Source: Actinomycetota bacterium (GTDB lineage: Bacteria; Actinomycetota; Aquicultoria; Aquicultorales; Aquicultoraceae). Taken from it: DNA of 64,000 nt. Position 1 is the first letter of the stretch, and every line of letters begins with the position of its first letter. The stretch spans positions 1 to 64,000 of the forward strand of contig JAGXSZ010000001.1 of NCBI GenBank assembly GCA_018333515.1. The letters run 5' to 3'. The translations under genes and the position numbers were made by a program. Of the stretch, positions 52,542-60,643 are shown one piece after another. The notes beneath the pieces are model-generated. The model saw nothing but the letters and a program-made list of their open reading frames with translations, made no database searches and was not told where the DNA came from.

Positions 52542-53747
52542 TTAAATCGATAATCCGAGATATTTGGCGATGCCCCTGAATATCCCCTCGGCCTCTTTTT
52601 GGCGAAACTCATCGGTCGCCAGGAGCGCCGCTTCATCCGCGTTGCTTAAGAATGCCGACTCGCATAGAACCGCGGGCATAAGCGTCTCTCTTAAGACCTT
52701 GAAATCCGCGGTCTTGATGCCGTCGTCTTTGCCTTTGACTCCCGCCCAACCAAACGCTTTGACCAGCTCGTCTTGGATGCTTTTCGCGAGGCGCGCGCCC
52801 TCTTGCGAATTCGGGTGGCTGAAGACGGCGGTGCCGTCCACGTCGGGGTTGACATTTCCATTATGGTGGATGCTGATAAAAATATCGGCGTTGGCGTTGT
52901 TCGCCTGCGTAGCGCGTTGGCTCAAATCCAAAAATACATCGGTCTCGCGGGTCATGACGACCTCGATGCCCGCGTTTTTCAACAGGTCGCGCACTTTCAG
53001 AGCGACCGCTAAATTGACATCTTTTTCTTTCAAGCCGTTGCTCTTGGCTACCGCACCGGGGTCTTTACCGCCATGCCCGGCATCGATCGCCACAATTATC
53101 TTACCGTCATCCAGCGGCGGCGACGGCTGCTGTTCGGGCGGGGTCAAATTCGCGTTTAGCATGTTGTGGACAGCCAGAGCAATCTCGGCCCGCGTCGCGT
53201 ATTCGGCGGGGCGGAATTTGCCGTTCGCACCACCCATGATGCCGTAGTAAGCGACGGTCTTTATCTCACCGTACGCCCAGTAGCCCGACGCGACATCGCT
53301 AAAACTTGGAGTGCTCGTTGAAATCACGGGCATTTCGATAGCACGGCGCAACATGCGCGCCAACTCGGCCCTGGTAATCCGCTGTTCGGGTTTGAATGTC
53401 CCGTCCGTGTAGCCGCGGACAATCCCGGCGGCGGAACTCGCTTTGATATAATCCGTGCCCCAGTGGTCGAACGGGACGTCTTTGAAGACGTCCGCGGCCG
53501 CGGTCGGTTGCGGGTACTGCTTGGCCAAACAGATAAGCTTAGCCATCTGCGCCCTGGTCAAAGGGTCGAGGGGACGATAGGTGCCATCCGGGAATCCCGA
53601 GATGATATTCTTCGATGTAAGGTCGACTACAGCGTTGTAATACTCGTCGTTGCCGGATAAATCGCTAAACGAAGCATGCGCGGGAAGAGCGAACGCAAAA
53701 ATAAGACTTAAAACAAGAAGCAGTGCTGCCGGCCCTCGTTTCACCAT
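52542..53747 (-). CDS. SLH-anchored N-acetylmuramoyl-L-alanine amidase
   Basis: 401 residues. Signal (ALLLVLSLIFAFALPAHASF), three N-terminal SLH repeats (FSDLSGNDEYYNAVVDLTSK, FDHWGTDYIKASSAAGIVRG, SGYWAYGEIKTVAYYGIMGG), then an Amidase_3 domain with zinc ligands and catalytic Glu in context: IVAIDAGHGGKDPGAVAKSN, a second-Glu candidate near TRETDVFLDLSQRATQANNA, FISIHHNGNVN and AVLCESAFLSNADEAALL. It cleaves the amide bond between muramic acid and L-alanine. GGAGG is 7 nt before the ATG at 53747. The run amidase-GerMN-SpoIID suggests one wall-remodelling unit. Confidence 0.94.
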   Translation of the reverse strand: MVKRGPAALLLVLSLIFAFALPAHASFSDLSGNDEYYNAVVDLTSKNIISGFPDGTYRPLDPLTRAQMAKLICLAKQYPQPTAAADVFKDVPFDHWGTDYIKASSAAGIVRGYTDGTFKPEQRITRAELARMLRRAIEMPVISTSTPSFSDVASGYWAYGEIKTVAYYGIMGGANGKFRPAEYATRAEIALAVHNMLNANLTPPEQQPSPPLDDGKIIVAIDAGHGGKDPGAVAKSNGLKEKDVNLAVALKVRDLLKNAGIEVVMTRETDVFLDLSQRATQANNANADIFISIHHNGNVNPDVDGTAVFSHPNSQEGARLAKSIQDELVKAFGWAGVKGKDDGIKTADFKVLRETLMPAVLCESAFLSNADEAALLATDEFRQKEAEGIFRGIAKYLGLSI

Positions 53748-54158
53748 TGCAAAACCTCCTGGTACAAGCGGACTACCGTTCATTCGACAGAGATACATGC
53801 GGCATTGAATTACTACAAAAACATCGGCAAATTTTTACATTTACTTAAATCATGAGCGGTTGTTCTATACATACCAAAAGCAAGGTTTTGATAATCATCG
53901 GCGCAAGAGATGTCTTTTGGCCAACGTACTTCTCAATATTCTAACAGCAACGGATTGTATTGCCAACCGCAACCGCTATCTATGCAAACCGGGCAAGCAA
54001 TCAGGGCTAAAGCCCTGAGCTACGAGAAACAATTGCGCCGGCCCGGTTCTCATAACTCGCCTCATCCCCTAGACGCGGCCCCGCGAACCCTTTAAAATTT
54101 CATCGTAGCTTGGTAAAACCTCAATATCATGCCCAACTTTAAGAGAAGGCCCTGTAAA
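53748..54158. other. Divergent gap before the polysaccharide locus
   Basis: 411 nt. Contains the second palindrome copy (54001-54024). Otherwise AT-rich with no gene. Confidence 0.5.
54001..54024. repeat. Palindromic repeat, family copy 2
   Basis: TCAGGGCTAAAGCCCTGAGC plus TACG, identical to 48123-48146. The stem TCAGGGCT/AGCCCTGA can form a hairpin. Confidence 0.8.
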
Positions 54159-55136
54159 ATGAGAGTATTACACGTCAACAACGTCGCAAACGTGCCCGCG
54201 GGCCTGGTGGAGGGCTTGCGGAAAATCGGTATAGACGCCTCTCTATACCAGCCGTACACCGGCATAAACACCAGCGGCAAATTGGGCAAATTGAAGGTCG
54301 TCTCAAATCGTATCGCGGATATGCGGGCGCTTCGCTCAAAGATAGCGCGCGAGCGCTTCGATATCGTCCACATCCACTACGCCTACTTCGGCATGCTCGG
54401 GGTGCTCGGCGGTTACCCGTACCGGCTCCACTGCCACGGGACCGATATCCGGCGAAACCTCTACCATCCCCTTTTCAAAGCGGTTACGAAAATAAGTCTC
54501 GACCGGGCCGAGCGTGTCTTTTATTCCACGCCTGATTTGAAGGTCCACGCCGAGAAAGCGCGGGCCGACGCGATCTTCATACCCAACCCGATTCGCACGG
54601 AACTCTTCGAGCCCCGGGGTTTCGAGGGCGCCGCGAACAAGGTCCTCTTAATCAGCAGAATCGACAAGATTAAAGGGGTCGATGTCGCGTTTCGGGCACT
54701 CGAGCGCGTCAAAAAAGACAACCCAGGCCTGAGCATCGACGCCCTGACGTGGGGTCCCGACCTGGACAGGTTTAAAGATTGCGGTTTTGTGAACTTCATC
54801 CCCAAAATGACGCACGAAGAGTTGGCGCGCCTCATCCCGAATTATCGGGTCGTCGTCGGACAATTCGAGTTGGGGATCATGGGGATGTCGGAGATGGAGG
54901 CGATGGCCTGCGCCCGCCCGGTGGTCTGCCATTTCAAGTATCAGGACTGGTACGCTGAGGCGCCGCCGCTCGCGCTCGCCAAAACCGAGGACGAGATAGT
55001 CGAGCGCGTAGAGGAACTATTGGAAAAACCCGACCTCCGCGAAGAGCTGGGCCTTGCGGGGCGAGAGTGGGTCGTAAAGTACCATGACTATATCGCGGTC
55101 GCCGAGCGCCTGGCTAAGTTGTATACGGATGGTTAG
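54159..55136 (+). CDS. Family 4-type glycosyltransferase
   Basis: 325 residues with a GT-B fold. N-terminal MRVLHVNNVANVPAGLVEGL and the acceptor half with FDIVHIHYAYFGMLGVLGGY, PYRLHCHGTDIRRNL; C-terminal donor half with VLLISRIDKIKGVDVAFRAL and the typical GIMGMSEMEAMACARPVVCH loop with the family E-x7-E region. It probably transfers a sugar to the lipid-linked surface polymer. I chose ATG 54159 (MRVLHVNN); the frame starts at 54129. It ends 3 nt before the convergent LCP gene. Confidence 0.85.
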   Translation: MRVLHVNNVANVPAGLVEGLRKIGIDASLYQPYTGINTSGKLGKLKVVSNRIADMRALRSKIARERFDIVHIHYAYFGMLGVLGGYPYRLHCHGTDIRRNLYHPLFKAVTKISLDRAERVFYSTPDLKVHAEKARADAIFIPNPIRTELFEPRGFEGAANKVLLISRIDKIKGVDVAFRALERVKKDNPGLSIDALTWGPDLDRFKDCGFVNFIPKMTHEELARLIPNYRVVVGQFELGIMGMSEMEAMACARPVVCHFKYQDWYAEAPPLALAKTEDEIVERVEELLEKPDLREELGLAGREWVVKYHDYIAVAERLAKLYTDG

Positions 55137-55139
55137 GGG

Positions 55140-56402
55140 TTAGTCGTCGGACTCGCCTATCATGCGGCTGTAGTCCCTGCCGACGATGACCAGGACATCG
55201 ATTGTTTCGGAACTCGCTCCCTCGACGACCACACGTCCAAAACCCAATTTCGACTGGACGCGCCTCGCCAATTCGGCCTTCTCTTCGGAGGCGATGATTT
55301 GCGTATCGTAGTAGGTGAAGCTCTGCGCGTTCCCCACCTCGCGTATCTTGAAATTCAACGCGCCGAGCTTTTCGGCCATCTTGTGGGCGATGCCGGCTGT
55401 GCCGCTGCCGTTTTGAACCTCGACCCGGATATTAAGATTCTCTTTTTCTTCTTCGGTAAGTTCGAGCGGCAGGTCGGAGCGGATTCGCTCGAGTATCCAG
55501 GCGAGTTCACCCTCATCGGCGATGACATAGCTTCCGCCGCCGATTTCTTGCGGCGTACCGGGCACCGTGACCATGTGGAGGTTTTCCCGTCCCAGCGATT
55601 TGAAGTTCTTGCCGTATCCTATCATCCGCGTAACGCCGAGTTCGGGGTCGGTCTTAAGGTTTCGCGACGTAATGTCGGCAAGCTGCGGTATCCTCAAAAG
55701 CGAGCTCACCCGCAGAAGCTTGTCCATCACGGCTTTGAGAAATTTCTGCTGCCTCTCGATGCGCCCGAAGTCGTCATCGACCCTGCGAATGCGGACATAC
55801 TTGAGCGCTTCTTCCCCATCGAGATGCTGGTAGCCGGGGCGTATATCGATTTGGTGGCGATCGTCGACGAGCCTCTTCTCCACGTCGATATCGATACCGC
55901 CGAGCGCGTCGATGATATCTTTAAATCCTTGAAAATCGACGACCGCGTAATGGTTGATGTCTAGCCCTAGAAAATCCTCGACTGTCTCTATCATTAAGTC
56001 GGGGCCGCCGTACTGGTACGCGGCATTGATTTTGCGCTTGCCTTTGCCGGGAATATCGACCCTGGTGTCCCTGGGAATCGAGATGAGATAGCCGATTTTT
56101 TTGTCGGGGTTGACCCTCAACACCATGATGGTATCGGCAAGACCCCGCTCGTCTTCTCCGCCCCTGGTGTCGCTGCCGAGAAGCAAAAAAGTGGCGGGCT
56201 CGTTTTCTTCGGGGGCGTTACATGCGAGTTCCTCATCCGCGCCGTGGGCCGGCGTGCCGGTGTGGATTCTCTCCTCGAGAATTCTGGCGAAGACAAAACT
56301 CCCGGCGCCGACGAAGAGTGCTATCATCAATGCCCAGAGCGTAAAGACCCGAATGTAATCACGCTTGCGCGGTTTTGCCGCTGAGTGCTTTCCCTCGTAC
56401 AA
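55140..56402 (-). CDS. LytR-CpsA-Psr (LCP) family protein
   Basis: 420 residues. One membrane helix (VFTLWALMIALFVGAGSFVF), then the LCP domain (LLLGSDTRGGEDERGLADTI, MVLRVNPDKKIGYLISIPRD, TRVDIPGKGKRKINAAYQYG, LDINHYAVVDFQGFKDIIDA, LDGEEALKYVRIRRVDDDFG) with the conserved Arg and Asp residues that bind a polyprenyl pyrophosphate. A LytR_C-type domain closes it. LCP enzymes attach secondary polymers to peptidoglycan, which would fix the SLH ligand polymer to the wall. TTG start, GGAGG 6 nt upstream. Confidence 0.94.
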   Translation of the reverse strand: MYEGKHSAAKPRKRDYIRVFTLWALMIALFVGAGSFVFARILEERIHTGTPAHGADEELACNAPEENEPATFLLLGSDTRGGEDERGLADTIMVLRVNPDKKIGYLISIPRDTRVDIPGKGKRKINAAYQYGGPDLMIETVEDFLGLDINHYAVVDFQGFKDIIDALGGIDIDVEKRLVDDRHQIDIRPGYQHLDGEEALKYVRIRRVDDDFGRIERQQKFLKAVMDKLLRVSSLLRIPQLADITSRNLKTDPELGVTRMIGYGKNFKSLGRENLHMVTVPGTPQEIGGGSYVIADEGELAWILERIRSDLPLELTEEEKENLNIRVEVQNGSGTAGIAHKMAEKLGALNFKIREVGNAQSFTYYDTQIIASEEKAELARRVQSKLGFGRVVVEGASSETIDVLVIVGRDYSRMIGESDD

Positions 56403-56553
56403 ACTAATCCTCCAATAAAGAATTCAATCGTCAGATTATCATAAAAACACATCATCCCTCAAATGGTTTCTTTCTAAACACAAACCTCGCCTGTCTTGAT
56501 ATGCGCATTGAAGCCCATTAAACTATAATAGAGCCTATTATGCGGGAGAATTC

Positions 56554-57570
56554 ATGTTCACTAAAATCAGAGCGATAATCGAATCGGGCCTTTTTTCGTT
56601 TGTTTTATTCCACGGATTCGTGCTCCTTTACAACCGGCTCCTGCGGCAGACCGAAATCGGCGACACGGCGGTCGCCAACGAAATCGAAGTCATACTTCTA
56701 ATAGGAGCCTATTATTTGACCGCGGTATTCTGCGGATATTGGGCCGGCTGGCGCTCGAAGACCGACGGCTGGATAATCGGCATATTAGGCTACCTTTTGT
56801 TTAGCGTGATAAGAATAAATATATCCGCGCAGGATGTCCCGTCGCTGTTGCCGTATCCCTTCCATATAAAGGTACTCGTCGGTTATATCCCCATATTGAC
56901 GTTGCTGATGTTCGGCGGCATCATCGGCGAGCAGCGCGCGCATTACGCGCCGGCCAGCCAAAAACATATGATCATATACCCGCTGATAAAGCGGGTCCTT
57001 GACTTCGCGGCAAGTATAGCGGCCTTGATGTTCCTGGCGCCTATAATGTTCGCGATCGCCATCGGCATAAAACTCGCCTCTCCGGGGCCGATATTCTTCC
57101 ACCAGAGACGCGTGGGCCGGCATGGGCGCATCATCAATATCATAAAATTCAGGACGATGATACCCGACGCGGACAGTATAATCGACCGGTTCCAATTGTT
57201 CGGCGCCCAAGACGAAGATGTCTGCCAGATTCAGGACGACCCGCGGGTCTTCCCGTTCGGAAAGTTCTTGAGAACGACCAGCCTCGATGAGCTACCTCAG
57301 CTCATCAACATCTCTAAGGGTGAGATGAGCCTGGTCGGACCGAGGCCGCTCGTCCCCGAAGAGCTGGAAGTCTCGGACGACAACCTCAAACGCCTCGAAG
57401 TAAAACCCGGCCTAACCGGCCTGGCGCAGGTCAACGGGCGCGGCAATATCACATTCGGCGAGCGCCTCGCGCTGGATATCGAATACGTCGACAACCAATC
57501 GTTCTTTCTCGACCTTAAAGTTATGCTCTTGACCTTATGGCGGGTTCTCTCGCGACGGGGAGCTTTTTAG
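56554..57570 (+). CDS. Undecaprenyl-phosphate sugar transferase
   Basis: 338 residues. Four N-terminal membrane helices, then the bacterial sugar transferase domain: YPLIKRVLDFAASIAALMFL, APIMFAIAIGIKLASPGPIF, FHQRRVGRHGRIINIIKFRT, M-x-PDADSI, a TTSLDELPQLINISKGEMSL with VGPRPLVPEELEV, and a GLAQVNGRGNITFGERLALD end. Such enzymes load the first sugar phosphate onto undecaprenyl phosphate. It is the likely starting enzyme for the polymer made here. GGGAG lies before the ATG. Confidence 0.93.
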   Translation: MFTKIRAIIESGLFSFVLFHGFVLLYNRLLRQTEIGDTAVANEIEVILLIGAYYLTAVFCGYWAGWRSKTDGWIIGILGYLLFSVIRINISAQDVPSLLPYPFHIKVLVGYIPILTLLMFGGIIGEQRAHYAPASQKHMIIYPLIKRVLDFAASIAALMFLAPIMFAIAIGIKLASPGPIFFHQRRVGRHGRIINIIKFRTMIPDADSIIDRFQLFGAQDEDVCQIQDDPRVFPFGKFLRTTSLDELPQLINISKGEMSLVGPRPLVPEELEVSDDNLKRLEVKPGLTGLAQVNGRGNITFGERLALDIEYVDNQSFFLDLKVMLLTLWRVLSRRGAF

Positions 57571-57632
57571 AAATGACCCTTTGTGGGTAGAGACTTAGAA
57601 TAAAAAGGACGCGGTTTGGGTTTGGGAGAGCC

Positions 57633-59330
57633 ATGCTCTATTATTATAAAGTAAAAAAGCGTCACGCATTTAGAATAAAAGAGTTGTTGTTGGCCACGCT
57701 CCTCGCGGTGCTGGCGCTGGCATACTTCTACCCGGACTCGCTCGCCAATAACGTGATGCCGGTTCTGGAGCGGCCTTCCCTGCCGCTCCTCAACCCGAGC
57801 GCCTTGTCGAGCAAGTCAAAGATATCCGTCGAAGGCGCCGAGGTAGAAAACGAGCCGGGCGCCGTTACTCTCGAAAAAGCGGTGCGGGTCAAGAAAGACT
57901 TGGACGAGGAGGGCCGGAGACGCGAGGCGGCGGAACTCCAATACAGCCTCGACCTCATCGCCGGAATCGACGAGAGCACCCCCGAAGCTCAGACGCGCAT
58001 CAAAATAATCATGCAGGATATAGATAAGACCATAAGCTATTTCCTCGCCGGAAACACGGCGTCGGAGAAGTTGGAGATTTTAAAAGATTACGAGGGCGCT
58101 AATCTGGCGTATGTCTATTACCCGAACTACGGGGTCCATTTCAACCCGGTTACCACCGCCAACATGGCGTTCGAGCACTACTCCAAAGGCAACCACGAGA
58201 AATTCGTCGCAATCACCGACGAACTCCTTGCCCATGCGATAGAGCCGACATTCCCGGGCGTCGGCGCCTATTATATCTGGGAAAACCACTTCGACCTCGA
58301 ATTCGGGTCGCGCAAATTCGCCGCCCCCTGGAGGTCCGCGATGGCGCAAGGCCTCATCCTCGACCTCGCCGGAAAATGCTACGAAATAACCGGCGAAAAG
58401 AAGTACCTGCGTGCCGGCGAAAAGATTTTAAACTCCTTCCGCGTACCTTGGGATAAAGGCGGCGTCACCGACTATGACGAGCACGGCAACTGGTATTTAG
58501 AGGTGGCCGCGACCGACCAACTCAAGATTCTCAACGGGTTTCTGTTTACGCTCGACAGCCTCCACGATTACCACGAGCGTACCGGCAATAAAAAGGCGCT
58601 TAAACTGTTCGACGCCGGTATAGCCGAGGCGAAAGAGCACTTGGGCGAGTACGACCTCGGTTACTGGTCGAACTATTCACTCGTCAAAGGCAATAAGGCG
58701 AGTTTTGAATACCACAAGATCCACACCACGCTCCTCTACCGGCTCTACGACTTCACCGGCGAAGCGGCGTTCAAGGAGTACGCGGATAAGTTCAATAATT
58801 ACCTTAAATACAACTTCATAGATATCCCGCAAGAACACCGCTCGTTTACGCAGATAACCGCGCTCAGCAAGGCGGGAATCGTCACCAACGAAAACGGCTG
58901 GTTCGGCCCGCACAATGTGATGACCAAGACCGAGTTCGCGGTCTGGCTCTGCCGGATAAAGAACTGGTCTCCAAATCGGGTCTTCCACGGGTATTACCGG
59001 GATGTCGGGCGCGACCGCTCCAATTGGGGCTACATCGAAACGCTCAAGGAGCGAGGCGTAGACCTTGGCGGCAAAGATGGGCTGTTCGGCCCGGATGATG
59101 AGGTCGCCAGAGATGAGGCCGCCGCAATCCTGGGCGCCGCGTACAATACGCCGATCGACGAAAAACCTGTCATGAAAGACGTGCCCGCGGACCATAAGTA
59201 TTATAACGAGATAGGCCTGGCTGTCGGCAACGAGCTGATGGGCCTATACGGGCCGAACTTCTTCAGGCCCGAGCTTAAGCTCACCCGCGAGCAAGCGGCG
59301 CTCGTCTTTTACAAACTGCTCTCCAAATAG
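57633..59330 (+). CDS. D-glucuronyl C5-epimerase-type protein with SLH-like repeats
   Basis: 565 residues. N-terminal membrane anchor (LLLATLLAVLALAYFYP), a linker, then a helical D-glucuronyl C5-epimerase C-terminal-type domain (about 140-400): YVYYPNYGVHFNPVTTANMA, YIWENHFDLEFGSRKFAAPW, RSAMAQGLILDLAGKCYEIT, GEKKYLRAGEKILNSFRVPW, GNWYLEVAATDQLKILNGFL. C5-epimerases invert uronic acids in heparan-like chains. Three divergent SLH repeats end it (FTQITALSKAGIVTNENGWF, RDRSNWGYIETLKERGVDLG, YYNEIGLAVGNELMGLYGPN). It lies in the polymer locus, so a uronate in the surface polysaccharide is probable. Confidence 0.83.
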   Translation: MLYYYKVKKRHAFRIKELLLATLLAVLALAYFYPDSLANNVMPVLERPSLPLLNPSALSSKSKISVEGAEVENEPGAVTLEKAVRVKKDLDEEGRRREAAELQYSLDLIAGIDESTPEAQTRIKIIMQDIDKTISYFLAGNTASEKLEILKDYEGANLAYVYYPNYGVHFNPVTTANMAFEHYSKGNHEKFVAITDELLAHAIEPTFPGVGAYYIWENHFDLEFGSRKFAAPWRSAMAQGLILDLAGKCYEITGEKKYLRAGEKILNSFRVPWDKGGVTDYDEHGNWYLEVAATDQLKILNGFLFTLDSLHDYHERTGNKKALKLFDAGIAEAKEHLGEYDLGYWSNYSLVKGNKASFEYHKIHTTLLYRLYDFTGEAAFKEYADKFNNYLKYNFIDIPQEHRSFTQITALSKAGIVTNENGWFGPHNVMTKTEFAVWLCRIKNWSPNRVFHGYYRDVGRDRSNWGYIETLKERGVDLGGKDGLFGPDDEVARDEAAAILGAAYNTPIDEKPVMKDVPADHKYYNEIGLAVGNELMGLYGPNFFRPELKLTREQAALVFYKLLSK

Positions 59331-59338
59331 CGGGTGCG

Positions 59339-60643
59339 TTACGAGGCCTCTCTTCGTCTCAATACCAGGGAACCAAACGCCAACAGCGCGGCTGTAAACG
59401 GCAGCCAATGCCACCATACCGAAGGGCCGGTATCGAGCCATAGCATGACGATGGTCAGCATCAACGCGTAGACTTTGGGGTCGCGAAAGCGCGCCGCGGT
59501 CGCCAGGCATATCCCGAGAAGCCCCGAGTAGAGGATAACCCCGAGAATACCGAATTCCAGGACCGCCAGCCCGAAAAAGGATGTCGAGAAAGGCTTGCCC
59601 AGGATACTGATGGTCGTAGCGCGCCCCAGGTTGACGCCGGGCATGAGCGAGAGGGTCAACCGCCCGTGCGACCGCCCCCACGGATAGCTGTCTTCGATGA
59701 CCCCCAGAAAGACCTTGTAGGTGAAGAAGGGGCGCGTGATGAACTTTTGCCCCACTTCCGAGCCGCTGAGCGCCATATCGCTGTAGGTGTAGCCGCCCTT
59801 CTCCATGGATTCGACGACAAACGCGGGCGCGTTGGGCGAATCGAGCGGAGCCAGGTTATACATCACCCCGCGCGCTACCGAGGTGGCGAGATAGGTGTAG
59901 ATGAAGATGAGAACGACCACAGCCGCCGCTTTTGCGCCCGCCTTGAAATCGACGGGCCTCTTGCGTTCCAGGTAATACTCGAAGACGAGCGGCATGATGT
60001 AGATGATGGCGTAAGCGCGGTAGCCGACGCCGGCCGCCATCAGTGGGCCGATTACGGCCGCGATAAGGGCGGCCATAAGGAGCAGGCGGCGCGTATCGAG
60101 CGCCTCCGCTATCTTCATCAAGCCGTAGACCGTGACTATCGTCCCTATCCCGACGAGAAACGCCGGCATCAACCCGCCGGTGCGATTGAGATACGAGCCG
60201 TATAGCCCATACACGGCAAACGCCGGAATCACATAGGCGCATATCATCAGAAGGCCGAGACCGAGGTAATTCATACCGGTAACCTTGACCTTTGATTTTC
60301 CCAAAACATAGAAGAGCGCGGTCATCAGGGCGAGATAGAGCGGGGCGCGCAGTGCGAGCGGCGCGACCTGCTTGAGCGCGAGGTCGAGAATGAATACGAC
60401 CGGCAACGACAAGAGCAGCCGTTCGAAATACGCGAACGCTTGGCTCTTGTTGAGCGCTCCCCTATCGTCTGGAATTCGTTGCGCCGCGTAGACGGCGAGC
60501 AAATATGATAGTAGCCCCGTGACGATTATGAAGAGCGCCCGGGGTGAGAACTCTACCAGCGCTAAACCGGCGAGGTAAAACGCTGAGACAAAGAGCGGCA
60601 AGAAGACCTGTGGAGAGAAGATATTTACGCGCCCTTCTCTCAT
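59339..60643 (-). CDS. Oligosaccharide repeat-unit polymerase-like membrane protein
   Basis: 434 residues and about 12 membrane helices (PLFVSAFYLAGLALVEFSP, LFIIVTGLLSYLLAVYAA, VFILDLALKQVAPLALRAPL and so on). A long outer loop follows mid-protein (YNLAPLDSPNAPAFVVESME, ALSGSEVGQKFITRPFFTYK), and the C-terminal helices read SILGKPFSTSFFGLAVLEFG. This layout is seen in Wzy/WzyE-type polymerases, which vary strongly in sequence. Its ATG overlaps the stop of the next gene upstream (ATGA), so they are translated together. Polymerase is inferred from topology and neighbours. Confidence 0.7.
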   Translation of the reverse strand: MREGRVNIFSPQVFLPLFVSAFYLAGLALVEFSPRALFIIVTGLLSYLLAVYAAQRIPDDRGALNKSQAFAYFERLLLSLPVVFILDLALKQVAPLALRAPLYLALMTALFYVLGKSKVKVTGMNYLGLGLLMICAYVIPAFAVYGLYGSYLNRTGGLMPAFLVGIGTIVTVYGLMKIAEALDTRRLLLMAALIAAVIGPLMAAGVGYRAYAIIYIMPLVFEYYLERKRPVDFKAGAKAAAVVVLIFIYTYLATSVARGVMYNLAPLDSPNAPAFVVESMEKGGYTYSDMALSGSEVGQKFITRPFFTYKVFLGVIEDSYPWGRSHGRLTLSLMPGVNLGRATTISILGKPFSTSFFGLAVLEFGILGVILYSGLLGICLATAARFRDPKVYALMLTIVMLWLDTGPSVWWHWLPFTAALLAFGSLVLRRREAS

